From: Pseudaeromonas paramecii
GTDB lineage: Bacteria > Pseudomonadota > Gammaproteobacteria > Enterobacterales > Aeromonadaceae
Assembly: GCF_039540575.1 (NCBI RefSeq)
Contig: NZ_BAABFC010000001.1
Coordinates: 372,001-436,000 of the forward strand
DNA: 64,000 nt
Reading direction: 5' to 3'
Below, in pieces: positions 25,809 to 34,934 of this stretch (its first letter is position 1; each line of letters starts with the position of its first letter). The notes under the pieces were generated by a model. The model ran no database searches, was not told the origin of the DNA, and saw only the letters and a program-made list of their open reading frames with translations. The translations under genes and the position numbers were made by a program.

Positions 25809-26246
25809 TTAGGCCCCGGCCTGGGCCAACTTGGCCTTGATGGCATCACGCACGCGAACTTTGAAATCAGGCACGGATTCCTGCGCTTCTTTCTTGATGC
25901 CCAACTCATGGGCTTCACAGAGAGTGGCCAGTTGCGGGCTGGTCATCTTGCCCAGGTCACCGATCCCCTCGATGAGGAAGTTTTCCGCCTCACGGCGGGC
26001 AGCCTCTTCGGCTTCAAGCCGGGCAGCTTCCTCGGCGGCCTGCTTGGCTGCGGCCTCCTGTTCCTGCTTTACGGTGGCCATGTCGGCAGCCTTGCGCCAG
26101 ACAGTGGGGTGATCAAGCAGCATCGGCACAATGTCAGCGGGTACCGGGATGGGGGTCATGCGCGGGAACTGCAGACGGGATCCGGTAATGGTGTCCTTCT
26201 TCACAGGCTTGGTGCCGATGTAAACAATATCGATGGTCTCAGCCAT
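25809..26246 (-). CDS. Small head-assembly protein with acidic coiled coil
   Basis: A 145-residue protein. The N-terminus (IDIVYIGTKPVKKDTITGSRLQFP) resembles small phage proteins found after the capsid gene. Residues 60-90 form an Ala/Glu-rich helix (AAAKQAAEEAARLEAEEAARRE). The C-terminal 50 residues (MTSPQLATLCEAHELGIKKE) look SAP- or HeH-like, a small fold that binds nucleic acid. A head-completion role is inferred from the location between capsid and connector genes. Confidence 0.6.
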   Translation of the reverse strand: MAETIDIVYIGTKPVKKDTITGSRLQFPRMTPIPVPADIVPMLLDHPTVWRKAADMATVKQEQEAAAKQAAEEAARLEAEEAARREAENFLIEGIGDLGKMTSPQLATLCEAHELGIKKEAQESVPDFKVRVRDAIKAKLAQAGA

Positions 26247-26267
26247 GGGGATTGTCCTTGTGGTGTC

Positions 26268-26293
26268 AAAAAGAAAGCCGGCACATGGCCGGC
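26268..26293 (-). terminator. Intrinsic terminator
   Basis: GCCGGC (26277-26282) and GCCGGC (26288-26293) around a five-base loop; the minus-strand tail is TTTCTTTTT. It ends transcription after gene 26311-26703 unless overridden. Confidence 0.8.
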
Positions 26294-26310
26294 CTTGTTA
26301 AGTCAGCCCC

Positions 26311-26703
26311 TTACAGGGTGCCGACCACCTCGTACAGCAGCGCGAAGGCCACATCACCGGTCGCAGCGCCGCCACCAATCACCAGGCTCAGGTCGGTGTC
26401 ATCGGTCAGCAACACGTCATCCACCGGTAAGATCGAGTGAACCGCAGACACGGTACTGACAGCGGAAACCAGCGCGGTCTCGCCGGCCTTGATGGTCAGC
26501 GTAGTGCTGGCACCAAGGGCGCCAGTCTTGAGCTTGAGGCCGACGATCTTGATGCCAGCCGGCAGCTTGTCGCCGAACGCCACGGAATCACCGGCGGCGA
26601 CGGCGGCCAGGGTGACGACTTGCTTGGGAGAAATAGACAGGTTGCCGAAGCTGCCGACAAACCAGCGGCGGCCAGTGAAGGCCACGGTCTTTGCAATAGC
26701 CAT
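26311..26703 (-). CDS. Capsid decoration or head-stabilising protein
   Basis: A 130-residue beta-rich protein starting at the ATG at 26703, which has AAGGAG ahead; the longer frame from 26757 has none. Strands such as VVTLAAVAAGDSVAFGDKLPAGIKI and TLTIKAGETALVSAV and the location directly after the major capsid gene suggest a decoration protein. A minor head protein is the alternative. No family is recognised with certainty. Confidence 0.65.
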   Translation of the reverse strand: MAIAKTVAFTGRRWFVGSFGNLSISPKQVVTLAAVAAGDSVAFGDKLPAGIKIVGLKLKTGALGASTTLTIKAGETALVSAVSTVSAVHSILPVDDVLLTDDTDLSLVIGGGAATGDVAFALLYEVVGTL

Positions 26704-26763
26704 GAGTGGCTCCTTATTCAGTAGGACAGAAAGGGAGCCGGGTTTCCCCGGCATCACCGGGGA

Positions 26764-27981
26764 TTACTTTGGAAGAGTTATGGCGGTATCCAGCGCGATA
26801 ACACCGTGATCCTGGACGTTGCCGTTCTTCTGCTTGAAGCGGATCTTCTTCAGGCCACTAACCCACTTGATGGATATCTCGGTGCCATTACCATGATCCA
26901 CTTTCTCTTCGTGCATGCTGAAGGTGCCTCCTTCTACGCCATTCCCGAAGCCGTTGGCCAGGGCCTGGGCGCCCAGCAGCACGGCGCGGTCGATGGTAGT
27001 ACCGGCGGTCACCTGGGTTTCCTGGCCGGTGGCCGAGTTAGCCACGCAGGCATTGACGGTGGATCCGGCATTGAAGCGGATCGGCATGCCCTTATACTGG
27101 CGCACCAGGATGTTGCGCCACATGGCGCACTGACCACGGAAGATGGGGTGATCCCAGCCGGCCTTACGCTCGGACACGGAGGCCAGCAGTTGCTTCCAGT
27201 CGTTGCCAGCGGTGCTGGTGTAGAAGTCATTCCACTGACGCGGAGTGACCATCAGCAGGTAGAGAGGCTCACCGCCCATCTTGTCGCCAGCCAGCTTGAT
27301 CGGCTGCAGCGGGTTGGTCATCTCATCAATGGCCAGCGCCAGGTTGTCCACGGCCCCCAGGTTGAACAGGTCGGCGCTGTCCAAGCCTTCAAAGGTGGTC
27401 GCATCACCGCCGAAGAAGTGGCGGTCATAACTCGGCGCCGCGATGTCATTGATCATGATCTCGGCAAACTCATCATCACTGGCCAGCGGCAGGATGATGT
27501 CTTCCGCCATGAAATCGCCGCGGGCGCCGGCCAGCTGGGTCATGCCCACCTGATCCAGCAGGCGGCCATAGTAGCCATCGGCCAACAGGGTGCGGGCGGT
27601 CTTGCGCAGGTCATGCTTGGTGCGCTTCTGGCTCATCTTGCCGCCGGCATCCACACCATGGCGGGCCTGGTTGATCTTCAGGGAGAAGTCGGAGAAGGTC
27701 AGGCTTTCCAGGCGACCGGTCAGCTTCTTGTCACCCATGGTCGGACGGCCGGACAGGTTGTGGACGATCTGCATATCCACTTCGTCACCGGCAGTCTTCT
27801 GCAGGTCGGTTACCCGCACCACGGGCGCGGTATGGCTGGTCTGCTTGCCGCCACCGACCACTGCCGCCTCCTTGGGCGCGTTGTCGGTCAGCACGTTGAC
27901 CAGGGAGTCGGCGCGTTGCGCCTCGGTGAACAGGGCTGCCTGCAGGATTTTGTTGGCCTGGGCAGAGGTCACTTGAGTCAT
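26764..27981 (-). CDS. Major capsid protein, N4-gp56 / DUF4043 type
   Basis: A 405-residue protein with features of the phage_capsid_3/DUF4043 group: GDEVDMQIVHNLSGRPTMGDKKL, SLTFSDFSLKINQARHGVDAG, LYLLMVTPRQWNDF, and VRQYKGMPIRFN. It forms the icosahedral shell. A scaffold gene lies directly upstream and decoration and connector genes downstream, as in many podoviruses. The length is normal for the family. The start at 27981 (MTQVTSAQANKILQAALF) is supported by GGAGAG ahead. Confidence 0.9.
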   Translation of the reverse strand: MTQVTSAQANKILQAALFTEAQRADSLVNVLTDNAPKEAAVVGGGKQTSHTAPVVRVTDLQKTAGDEVDMQIVHNLSGRPTMGDKKLTGRLESLTFSDFSLKINQARHGVDAGGKMSQKRTKHDLRKTARTLLADGYYGRLLDQVGMTQLAGARGDFMAEDIILPLASDDEFAEIMINDIAAPSYDRHFFGGDATTFEGLDSADLFNLGAVDNLALAIDEMTNPLQPIKLAGDKMGGEPLYLLMVTPRQWNDFYTSTAGNDWKQLLASVSERKAGWDHPIFRGQCAMWRNILVRQYKGMPIRFNAGSTVNACVANSATGQETQVTAGTTIDRAVLLGAQALANGFGNGVEGGTFSMHEEKVDHGNGTEISIKWVSGLKKIRFKQKNGNVQDHGVIALDTAITLPK

Positions 27982-28002
27982 ATTGGTCTCTCCAAAAACG
28001 AC

Positions 28003-28023
28003 AAAACCCGCACAAGGCGGGTT
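28003..28023 (-). terminator. Intrinsic terminator between scaffold and capsid genes
   Basis: AACCCGC (28005-28011) and GCGGGTT (28017-28023), five-base loop, with a TTTTGTCGTTTTT tail on the minus strand. It would reduce capsid transcription from upstream unless antiterminated. Confidence 0.75.
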
Positions 28024-28046
28024 CGGTCGGAATTACTGGGATGGGG

Positions 28047-28967
28047 TTAGATGTCGAACTTAGCCAGCATGGCCTCGATCTGTGCCGGGCTCATGGAGCC
28101 CATGTGGGACATCAGTTCTTCTTGGCTCATGCTGGCGTAGCGATCTTCCTCGGTGGTGGCCTTGAAAGACTGGCCCAAGGCAGACGGGCTATCAGGGAGG
28201 CGGTCCGCCTTGGCGGGTGCCTTGGTCTCTTTGCCGCTGGCTGGCGCGGGCGCCTGCTCAACTGCATCACCAAAGGCCGCCTTGGTGCGACGCGCCGCCT
28301 CGGCAAAGCGGTCTGCCAGGGGCTTGTCAGTCCAGGCCGGGTCGGACTTGAGCTGTTCATCAACATGGATCGCAAAGGCGAAACGGTCTTGATCGCCTTC
28401 CCGCCACGCAGCCAGGTCGGGTACCGCCTGCAAGGCAGTCTCTACCGGGTGCGCCTGCGGATCAGGCTGCTTGACCTGGCCGGTGGTGGCCTTCTCCAGC
28501 TGTTCCAGCTTGCGAGCCATAGGGCCCAGCAGCTTGCCCAGCTCAGGGTAGTCGTCCGCCAGCTGCTCGATGGCTTCCAGATCGAGCTTGCTCACATCGG
28601 CGTCAGGCTTGATGCCATGCTCATCGAGCATCGCCTGCAGCTTGTCGCGCTCTGCTGCCAGCCCCTCCAGTTGCTGGGCCCGCTCACGCCAAGCCTTGGC
28701 CTCGTTGCGAGATTGCTCCAGCACTTCGTAGGGGATCTGGTGTTTGCCATCCTTTGACGCAATCGCCTTGCCTTCCCCTTCCTGCTCGTTGCCCTGGTCG
28801 CTGGCCTTCCCTTCGTCCGCCGACGGCGCGGATTGTTCTACGTCCGTTTTCTCCAGGTAGGTGGCCTTGCCTTCACCGCCGTCTTCTTCAAGCTCGACAG
28901 CTTCCAGCGCAGCCTCCAGTTCTTCCAGGGTTTCGCTACCGGTCAGGTTGTTGATGTCAATGCCCAT
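28047..28967 (-). CDS. Scaffolding protein
   Basis: A 306-residue acidic, highly helical protein (TLEELEAALEAVELEEDGGEG; NEAKAWRERAQQLEGLAAERDKLQAML; MARKLEQLEKATTG) ending in SMSPAQIEAMLAKFDI. Such acidic, helical proteins with a charged C-terminus directly upstream of the capsid gene are scaffolds that shape the procapsid and then leave. No protease domain is visible. Assignment rests on composition and gene order. Confidence 0.8.
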   Translation of the reverse strand: MGIDINNLTGSETLEELEAALEAVELEEDGGEGKATYLEKTDVEQSAPSADEGKASDQGNEQEGEGKAIASKDGKHQIPYEVLEQSRNEAKAWRERAQQLEGLAAERDKLQAMLDEHGIKPDADVSKLDLEAIEQLADDYPELGKLLGPMARKLEQLEKATTGQVKQPDPQAHPVETALQAVPDLAAWREGDQDRFAFAIHVDEQLKSDPAWTDKPLADRFAEAARRTKAAFGDAVEQAPAPASGKETKAPAKADRLPDSPSALGQSFKATTEEDRYASMSQEELMSHMGSMSPAQIEAMLAKFDI

Positions 28968-29055
28968 ATAGTCCTCGTTGTTTCTCAGTGGGTTGTATCG
29001 CTGCCCAAGCGGGGTTGCCGACTCGTTGAATCAGCAATCCGGCGTGGGCTGGGAA

Positions 29056-29079
29056 CAAAAAAACCCGCCGAAGCGGGTT
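29056..29079 (-). terminator. Intrinsic terminator upstream of the scaffold gene
   Basis: AACCCGC (29062-29068) and GCGGGTT (29073-29079) with a CGAA-type loop, followed by eight T residues on the minus strand. Confidence 0.85.
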
Positions 29080-29119
29080 GGTTGTTGGTGCGGATGGACA
29101 TGGTTGCTAAGTAAACAGC

Positions 29120-29138
29120 CCCCAGGCTTGGCCTGGGG
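29120..29138 (-). terminator. Hairpin downstream of the SGNH-like gene
   Basis: CCCCAGGC (29120-29127) and GCCTGGGG (29131-29138) with a three-base loop; the tail on the minus strand is GCTGTTTAC, so termination is weaker than at the neighbouring hairpin. Confidence 0.6.
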
Positions 29139-29150
29139 CGTTATGACAGC

Positions 29151-30725
29151 TTAGCTAACTGATGCTACTGACACGCCAGACACATACGCCAGTGTCGCAC
29201 CATCGGCTAGGGTTACCAGAAGATAAATATACCCAAGGGCATCTGCATGTGCCGTGAACTCAAGGAACGCTGAAGGATCGGCCTCATCGGACACATGATC
29301 CTGATACGTCGCCCAGCTATTGCAGCGTACTCGGGAAACCTTGTCGCCTACTGTCGCGCTCACTGAGGCGGACGCCTGATACCGCACTTTATAGCGACCG
29401 AACGGAGTAAGGCCGCCCAGCTCTATCACCCCTACGTTTCTCGCGAAGTTGTTGTCTATAAAGGCGAGACCTTTGAGCAAAAAATTGTTTGTCAGAGATG
29501 TGGTCGCATCTCCAGTATTGCCTCTACCGTTTGAGTTGTAGCCATACCAACCATAAGCCCTCGGCTTAACTGGTGATGACTGTCCAGAGGTATCTACGCA
29601 TTGAGCAGGGAATGCCACTAATGTGTTAATCACCGCACTAGCTGTGATCAGGCCCTTGTTGATATTTGTCGGCAGGCTATTCAAGGTAGATGAGCCACCT
29701 ATGCCAAAAATAGTCTCAGCGATGTCGCTTGATGGAAGTCCAACATCAGGCCAAGTACGTTTCTCAATGACAACCGGAATATCACCTCTGGACATTGCTG
29801 TGATGATTTCGTAGTTATATCTACGAATTGCAGACTTCCCTATTTCAGTGTGGTGAACACCGTCCCCGGGTAGCACAGCCCAGTCGGCGATATTCCAAGT
29901 GTAGTTGTAGTGATCTAGCATTGGCCGGTCTGCCGCTATATTCCAGCATTCCGGCAGGTTGGCCTTTATCCAGGGTTCAAGATAAATCCGATTGGCATAC
30001 TGGGCCCCTTTATCCTCGTCCGTGCGACATGAGTTATCCAGACCGTAATTGCGGTACGACGTATTACCAACAATCACTTTAAACCCCGCCGCCTTGAGCT
30101 GTGCAACCCCATCCGCTAGCAGAGACATCGCATTAGTCCAGTGGCTTACTGGTGCAGCATCAGCTCGCCCATACTGGGCAACGGCGTTAGAAGTGTCATT
30201 ACCTAGCGGGTTGGCAAGAGAAACAACTAAATCAGGCGTTGCCGTTCTTGCAAGAATATTGGGCAACACATTTGTGTGCCAATAGGACATATCAGCCCCA
30301 CTTGAGGCGTCGCAGATAACGTCTACGGTTTCGCCGTCGTATTCAAACATCCTCTCGGCGTGTGACAGATAGGCAGTTCCGTATGGATTTGCATCAAGCG
30401 AAGCCATGGCAAAATCCAGTGTACCAATGGAGAATGGCACTAGCTCTTGCTGGATCACGCCAGAATTAGGCACAGGCGCAGACACAGGGCTGTATCCCGT
30501 CACCAACGGGTAAACGATAGATCCCTCATCTGCAACTGTAAGCTGGTAGCTCATGCCTGTTTCCCCGGCGATGGCCACGCCGTCACGCATCCACTGCACT
30601 GCAGTGATGATGAAACCAGCCATAGCCTCAACAGCCAGCGACTCACCAACCACCCGGTTACCTGACAATGACACTTGCCCTCGCCCTCGGCGGGCTGACA
30701 GACGACTGTTTATCAGCTGACCCAT
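29151..30725 (-). CDS. SGNH/GDSL-hydrolase-like virion protein
   Basis: A 524-residue protein starting at 30725 (MGQLINSRLSARRGRG), one base from the previous stop. Residues 1-90 are an Ig-like or attachment region. The middle resembles an SGNH hydrolase: ICDASSGADMSYW as a block-II-like motif and GDGVHHTEIG as the Asp-His block. The expected GDS nucleophile block is not visible (IGTLDFA in its place). The last 150 residues are beta-rich. Such proteins can deacetylate surface glycans from the virion. GC content is lower than in the surrounding capsid genes. It could be a head fibre or decoration enzyme; activity is uncertain. Confidence 0.65.
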   Translation of the reverse strand: MGQLINSRLSARRGRGQVSLSGNRVVGESLAVEAMAGFIITAVQWMRDGVAIAGETGMSYQLTVADEGSIVYPLVTGYSPVSAPVPNSGVIQQELVPFSIGTLDFAMASLDANPYGTAYLSHAERMFEYDGETVDVICDASSGADMSYWHTNVLPNILARTATPDLVVSLANPLGNDTSNAVAQYGRADAAPVSHWTNAMSLLADGVAQLKAAGFKVIVGNTSYRNYGLDNSCRTDEDKGAQYANRIYLEPWIKANLPECWNIAADRPMLDHYNYTWNIADWAVLPGDGVHHTEIGKSAIRRYNYEIITAMSRGDIPVVIEKRTWPDVGLPSSDIAETIFGIGGSSTLNSLPTNINKGLITASAVINTLVAFPAQCVDTSGQSSPVKPRAYGWYGYNSNGRGNTGDATTSLTNNFLLKGLAFIDNNFARNVGVIELGGLTPFGRYKVRYQASASVSATVGDKVSRVRCNSWATYQDHVSDEADPSAFLEFTAHADALGYIYLLVTLADGATLAYVSGVSVASVS

Positions 30726-30726
30726 G

Positions 30727-31002
30727 TCAGCACCCCACACTGACGTTAAGATTGCCAGAGGTGACAGTGGCCACGGCGCGCACATAAGGCCATGGGCACA
30801 CATCGGCATAGCCATCCGCTGCAGCCTCGGTTGGGGTCAGCTCGCAGAAGTCCATCCATGCTTGGCCATCAGTAGACACCTGGACCGTCACCGTTGCGGT
30901 TGCACCGCTGGCCATAAAGGAGCGGTTAGCCTTGTCGGCATCAATTGGCCAGGCGTCAGACGTCACATCTGCAGTGGCCTGCTTGATCAGCTTGATGGTC
31001 AT
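30727..31002 (-). CDS. Small beta-rich virion protein
   Basis: A 91-residue protein (TATVTVQVSTDGQAWMDFCEL, PYVRAVATVTSGNLNVSVG) of immunoglobulin-like beta pattern. It reads directly into the SGNH-like gene, so the two may form one surface appendage. It follows the double terminator of promoter copy 3. No named family. Confidence 0.65.
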   Translation of the reverse strand: MTIKLIKQATADVTSDAWPIDADKANRSFMASGATATVTVQVSTDGQAWMDFCELTPTEAAADGYADVCPWPYVRAVATVTSGNLNVSVGC

Positions 31003-31016
31003 AGCGTGATCTCCAA

Positions 31017-31043
31017 CAAAAAACCCGGCGCAATGGCCGGGTT
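31017..31043 (-). terminator. Second terminator below promoter copy 3
   Basis: AACCCGGC (31022-31029) and GCCGGGTT (31036-31043) form an eight-pair stem; TTTTTTGTT follows on the minus strand. Confidence 0.9.
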
Positions 31044-31051
31044 CGGAAATG

Positions 31052-31079
31052 AAAAAGCCCCAGTCGGTAGACTAGGGCT
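31052..31079 (-). terminator. First terminator below promoter copy 3
   Basis: AGCCCCAGTC (31056-31065) and GACTAGGGCT (31070-31079) form a ten-base stem with one wobble and a four-base loop, followed by TTTTTCATTTC on the minus strand. It begins within about 20 bases of the -10 box of the promoter-like element. Confidence 0.9.
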
Positions 31080-31090
31080 AGGATGGGAAA

Positions 31091-31119
31091 ATCCTAACGC
31101 TGGCAGTCGATTAAATCAA
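31091..31119 (-). promoter_or_regulatory. Late promoter-like element, copy 3
   Basis: Minus strand: TTGATT (31114-31119), 17 bp, TAGGAT (31091-31096). The spacer ends in CTGCCAGCGT and TTTTCCCATCC follows the -10 box. It lies between the portal gene stop (31124) and two consecutive terminators. Confidence 0.8.
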
Positions 31120-31123
31120 CACC

Positions 31124-33223
31124 TTAGAGCTGGATTGCATCGATCTGCCCTTGGATTTGCTCCAGCAACTGCGCCTGCAACGCTGCCTGCTCGGTCTGCA
31201 GGTTCTGCTGCTCGGCGGCCAGTCGCTCCATCTCCTGCAAAGTCTTGCCGGTCTGGGCCTGCTTGAGGGCATCATCGAAGCGAGCGGAGTCAGTTTGCTT
31301 GGCCACCCGCTGGGCATCTGCCTGCCACTTGGCCGCCTTGGCTTCTAGCTCAGCCACCTTGGCCTGCAGCTCACGCATCGCCAGATCCTGCTGGGCCTTC
31401 TGCATCTGCGCCTGCTGCTGGGCCGCCTGCTGCTCTTCTGGCGTCATTTCATCCGGCTGCTTCTGGATGCCCATGGCATTGCGGATCCGCTCGGTAAACT
31501 CGTGCTTATTCGGCACATCCATCAGCTCAACCAACAGGTCAAAGCATGCGGCCTGGGCCTGCGGCGGCAGCCTGCTCATGGCGTTGACCATGCGTTCGGC
31601 CAACTGCTGCTTGTAGGCGCTGGTCTGCTGGATGGGGGCCAGGGCGATATGGGCGCGCAACCGGGTCACATCGTTGCTGATGGTGCCATCCTCGGTCGCC
31701 ACATTGAGCACCACCGCCTTGCGCTTACGCTTGTCGTCACGGTTGATGGTGACCTTGTAGTCACGCTTGCCGGCCATGTCCTCCAGCAGGTAGCCCAGGG
31801 CCAGCTGCCCGACCAGCTGACAGCCCATGCGGTAGTTGTCGTTGATCTCGGAGAGTGTCGTCGCGCCCTGCTCCACCAGGTTGCTGATGGCCACGCCGGA
31901 TTGACCGGTTTGCCCCTGGCCCAGGAAGGCGGCATAAACCCCCATGGTGTCCTGCACCAGCTTCACGCTGTCCTGCATCACCTGGAACTGCTGCTGGGCA
32001 ATGTTGAAGTCCTGCTGTACCTGGAAGGCCTCACTGATGCTGTTCTTGTTGCGGCGGTCCTGGTTCAGCTCGATCAGACCATCAGCCCGCTCCACTTCAT
32101 CCAGCACCTGCTCGCGGCTCATGTTGGTGGCGTCCTTGTCCATGATCACCCGCTTGGCCTGCAGCAACCAGGTCAGCTTGATGCGGCGGAAGTTGATCTC
32201 GTCCTGCGCCGGCATGGCCCTGGCAATCAGGCCATAGGGTTCGTTGGTGGCATCCTTGCGGTAGCCCCAGAACGGAACAAGCGGATACATGCCATGGGGG
32301 GCGGAGCATTCCCGGTCAGCCAGGAAGTGCGGGCCGGCAAACCAGGCTTCCCGGATGGTCGATACCGGCATCTTCTGTACCATGGCCTTGCCCAGGCCGA
32401 CGGCGGCACGGTGCAGCTGGTTATTCTTGTCGAAGGTCACCATGCGCCCGGAGGCCAGCACCAGTACCTGCTTGGTGTCGAAGGTGCGATAGTAGATCAC
32501 CTGCAGCAGCACCCGGTCGCGGCGCTGACTGCACCACTCGATCTGCTTACGATCCCAGGACTGCCACTCATCAAAGGCGCTGACCAGGTTGGGGCTCATC
32601 CCCTCCACTGCATCCACCGAAGCGAAACCAGTCCAGCTGTTGATGCTGTAGTCCAGGATCTCGGCCTTGCTAGGGAACAGGGTCTTGGCCTCATCCAGAT
32701 CGACCCAGCGACGGCGCATCACCCAACGGCAATCGCTCAAGTCCAGTTCGCGGCTGTGCCAGTCCCAATACACCTCATCCCTGGGCACCCGGGAGAATTT
32801 GTAACGCGGGCCGAAGGGGTCACCCAGCCGGCGCACTTCCACCCAGCCTAAGCCGGCCTTGATCTGCTCGGCGTAGGCATCGCCGCGGGCCCGGTCCAGT
32901 CCACCAAGCCGGCACATGTCGGCGTACTCGGCATTGACGGCCTCGGCCAGTTGCTCGATCTCGTCGTCGTGGTCATCGGCGATCACCATCAAGTCGGTGC
33001 GGCTCTTGGCCTCCATCCCCAGTACCCCGTCGATAGTGGGGGCGATCAGGTTGTGGATGGTCAGCGGCTGGCCGCGGGCCTTGAGCACTTCCACCACGCC
33101 GGGATTGAGCTGGTCGCCGTCGTAGTAGGCACAGGCACGGTTGGCCAGGCTGCGCCAGTCGGGCTGGCCGTTGATGTCGCCCATGAGGTCGAGCAACTGC
33201 AGGGAGTCGAATTTCTTTGCCAT
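31124..33223 (-). CDS. Portal protein
   Basis: A 699-residue podoviral portal of the P22-like type: YYDGDQLNPGVVEVLKARGQPLTIHNLIAPTIDGVLGMEAKSRTDLMV, then YKFSRVPRDEVYWDWHSR and ARAMPAQDEINFRRIKLTWLL. The C-terminal 150 residues are Gln/Ala-rich helix (the barrel that projects into the capsid). It forms the dodecameric ring for DNA packaging and ejection. It starts one base after the large terminase stop codon (ATATGG context) and is co-transcribed with it. Confidence 0.92.
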   Translation of the reverse strand: MAKKFDSLQLLDLMGDINGQPDWRSLANRACAYYDGDQLNPGVVEVLKARGQPLTIHNLIAPTIDGVLGMEAKSRTDLMVIADDHDDEIEQLAEAVNAEYADMCRLGGLDRARGDAYAEQIKAGLGWVEVRRLGDPFGPRYKFSRVPRDEVYWDWHSRELDLSDCRWVMRRRWVDLDEAKTLFPSKAEILDYSINSWTGFASVDAVEGMSPNLVSAFDEWQSWDRKQIEWCSQRRDRVLLQVIYYRTFDTKQVLVLASGRMVTFDKNNQLHRAAVGLGKAMVQKMPVSTIREAWFAGPHFLADRECSAPHGMYPLVPFWGYRKDATNEPYGLIARAMPAQDEINFRRIKLTWLLQAKRVIMDKDATNMSREQVLDEVERADGLIELNQDRRNKNSISEAFQVQQDFNIAQQQFQVMQDSVKLVQDTMGVYAAFLGQGQTGQSGVAISNLVEQGATTLSEINDNYRMGCQLVGQLALGYLLEDMAGKRDYKVTINRDDKRKRKAVVLNVATEDGTISNDVTRLRAHIALAPIQQTSAYKQQLAERMVNAMSRLPPQAQAACFDLLVELMDVPNKHEFTERIRNAMGIQKQPDEMTPEEQQAAQQQAQMQKAQQDLAMRELQAKVAELEAKAAKWQADAQRVAKQTDSARFDDALKQAQTGKTLQEMERLAAEQQNLQTEQAALQAQLLEQIQGQIDAIQL

Positions 33224-33224
33224 A

Positions 33225-34925
33225 TCAGTGGGCCATCCAATGTTTGGGGGTGCGTTTGAGATCTGACTTGACGGGGCGAGCAGGCATGCGGGCGCGCATC
33301 TCCTGGGCGATCATGTAGCTCATCAGTTGGTCGTCGTAGCAGCCGACCTGGGCATTCATGCTGCCGCTCTTGTCGTAGACGTAGGTGGTGGCTTCGGAAA
33401 TGGTACCGATCCAGCGGATCCCGGACACGCCGCCACGCAGCAGGGTCTTGAGGCCATCGACCAGCACCGGCTTGCTCTGCCGGGTGGTGAGCCAGCCCAG
33501 GCGCGGTGTCTCGTCATCGTCGTCGCGATCCAGATATTCCTCGGCATAGATGCGGCTGACCGGGTAGTGGTCGCGGAGTTTGAGCAGCAGGGCGTGGCCA
33601 TGGTTGTTGCGTTCTGGGCCGACAAAGGCCGGTCCGTACTCGTCGGTGCCGTACCACTTGCCTATGTGAGCAACCAGCTGGGCCAGCAGCCCGGGGTCGA
33701 GATGCCCGTACCAGTGTGCCACCTGCCGGCCGTCCGAACGGGCCACCACATCGATGCTGGCGCGGTCGCCATGCTCCAGGCCCTCGGCCACGTCCACGCC
33801 GACGGCATAGTCCTCGTCCTCGTCGGGCAGCTCCCAGACCAGCAGCATGTTTTCCAGCGAGCGGATCCCCTGCTCGTCCAGCTTCTCCGGCTTGCGGGCC
33901 TTCTCCCGGCTGCCAGTCACGGGATCCATGTCGTAGACCAGCAACGGCGGCAGGCAATCTCCCTCGGCGGCCATGGTATGGATGGGGTCGAAGACGCGCC
34001 GGCCAGAGGTGAGGAAGGCTTCCAGCGGCGTGCTGGGAAACTCCTGCTTCATCTCGGCGCCCTGCTCGGCTTCCTTGTTCACGTACCACTGGCGCTGCTC
34101 GTCGGTGATGGTGCAGCCCATGGCCTTCTCTACCGCGGCGAAATATTCCAGCTGTGTCTTGCTGGCGGTCAGGCCTGACATCGGCACGTCAGCGTGATAC
34201 TTGGGATCCTGCCACCAGGCGAAGAAGTGGAACTTCCAGTCCATCTTGGATAGCTCAGTCTGGGCCTTGGCCAGCTCCATGGCCTTCATGCTCATGCCGT
34301 GGAAGTCTCCGCCGACACCTTCCGCTGTGCTTTCGATGAAGGCGACGCACCCCGGGTGGATGGCGTTGAGCGTACCGGTTCGGACCTCCTTGGCCTTCTC
34401 CGGATACTTAGCGCAGATCTTCCCATGCTCGGACACATGCAGGCGCTGCACGGTGCCAGAACGAAATGAGGTGGCCACCTGGATGCTGGAGCCGTGCCGG
34501 AACAGAATGTAGCCGCCGTTAGCCCCTCCCCGTCTGGCTGCCGTGGGAAACTCAGCCCGCAGCCAGGCCGGCAGGTTATCGAAGGGCACCTCTATCTTGG
34601 TTCGGTAGATTTCCCCGGCGGCGCTCCTGTCCTGGGCGATGATCCCGCACTTGATGTTCTTATTGAACAGCGCCTCATCCAGCAGGTAGATATCGATGGC
34701 CGTGGAGAATCCTAGCTGCCGGGCCTTGAGGATGATGTTCAGGAACCACATGCAGCGGAACAGCAGCTCCTGGGCCGGTCGGAGCCGGAACCTGACCAGC
34801 TGCCCCTGCTCGTTCTCTATCTGGTAGAGGTTGTTCATCCGCCACCACTTGTCCGACAGGCGCGCACGGATGTACTCGCGCTGCTCCTGTTCGGTCATCG
34901 CGGTGAGGTTGGTTGTTTCGGTCAT
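33225..34925 (-). CDS. terL: Terminase large subunit
   Basis: A 566-residue packaging motor. Walker A-like KARQLGFST is at residues 67-75, Walker B VAFIEST at 194-200 with the catalytic glutamate at 198. The RNase-H-like nuclease begins with VGVDVAEG (first Asp at 378) and continues with FVGPERNN and CYDDQLMSYM near the end. It cuts and pumps concatemeric DNA into the portal. The small subunit is not adjacent: two genes (RyR-domain and membrane protein) separate it, which is unusual. Confidence 0.93.
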   Translation of the reverse strand: MTETTNLTAMTEQEQREYIRARLSDKWWRMNNLYQIENEQGQLVRFRLRPAQELLFRCMWFLNIILKARQLGFSTAIDIYLLDEALFNKNIKCGIIAQDRSAAGEIYRTKIEVPFDNLPAWLRAEFPTAARRGGANGGYILFRHGSSIQVATSFRSGTVQRLHVSEHGKICAKYPEKAKEVRTGTLNAIHPGCVAFIESTAEGVGGDFHGMSMKAMELAKAQTELSKMDWKFHFFAWWQDPKYHADVPMSGLTASKTQLEYFAAVEKAMGCTITDEQRQWYVNKEAEQGAEMKQEFPSTPLEAFLTSGRRVFDPIHTMAAEGDCLPPLLVYDMDPVTGSREKARKPEKLDEQGIRSLENMLLVWELPDEDEDYAVGVDVAEGLEHGDRASIDVVARSDGRQVAHWYGHLDPGLLAQLVAHIGKWYGTDEYGPAFVGPERNNHGHALLLKLRDHYPVSRIYAEEYLDRDDDDETPRLGWLTTRQSKPVLVDGLKTLLRGGVSGIRWIGTISEATTYVYDKSGSMNAQVGCYDDQLMSYMIAQEMRARMPARPVKSDLKRTPKHWMAH

Positions 34926-34934
34926 GGCGCAGGG

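Noticed and set aside
26806..28050. 414-codon plus-strand frame opposite the major capsid gene
   Set aside because: The minus strand gives a clear capsid protein with a ribosome site; the opposite frame is a His/Gly/Val-rich shadow.
31502..32851. 449-codon plus-strand frame opposite the portal gene
   Set aside because: Shadow of the portal reading frame; no start signal or recognisable domain.
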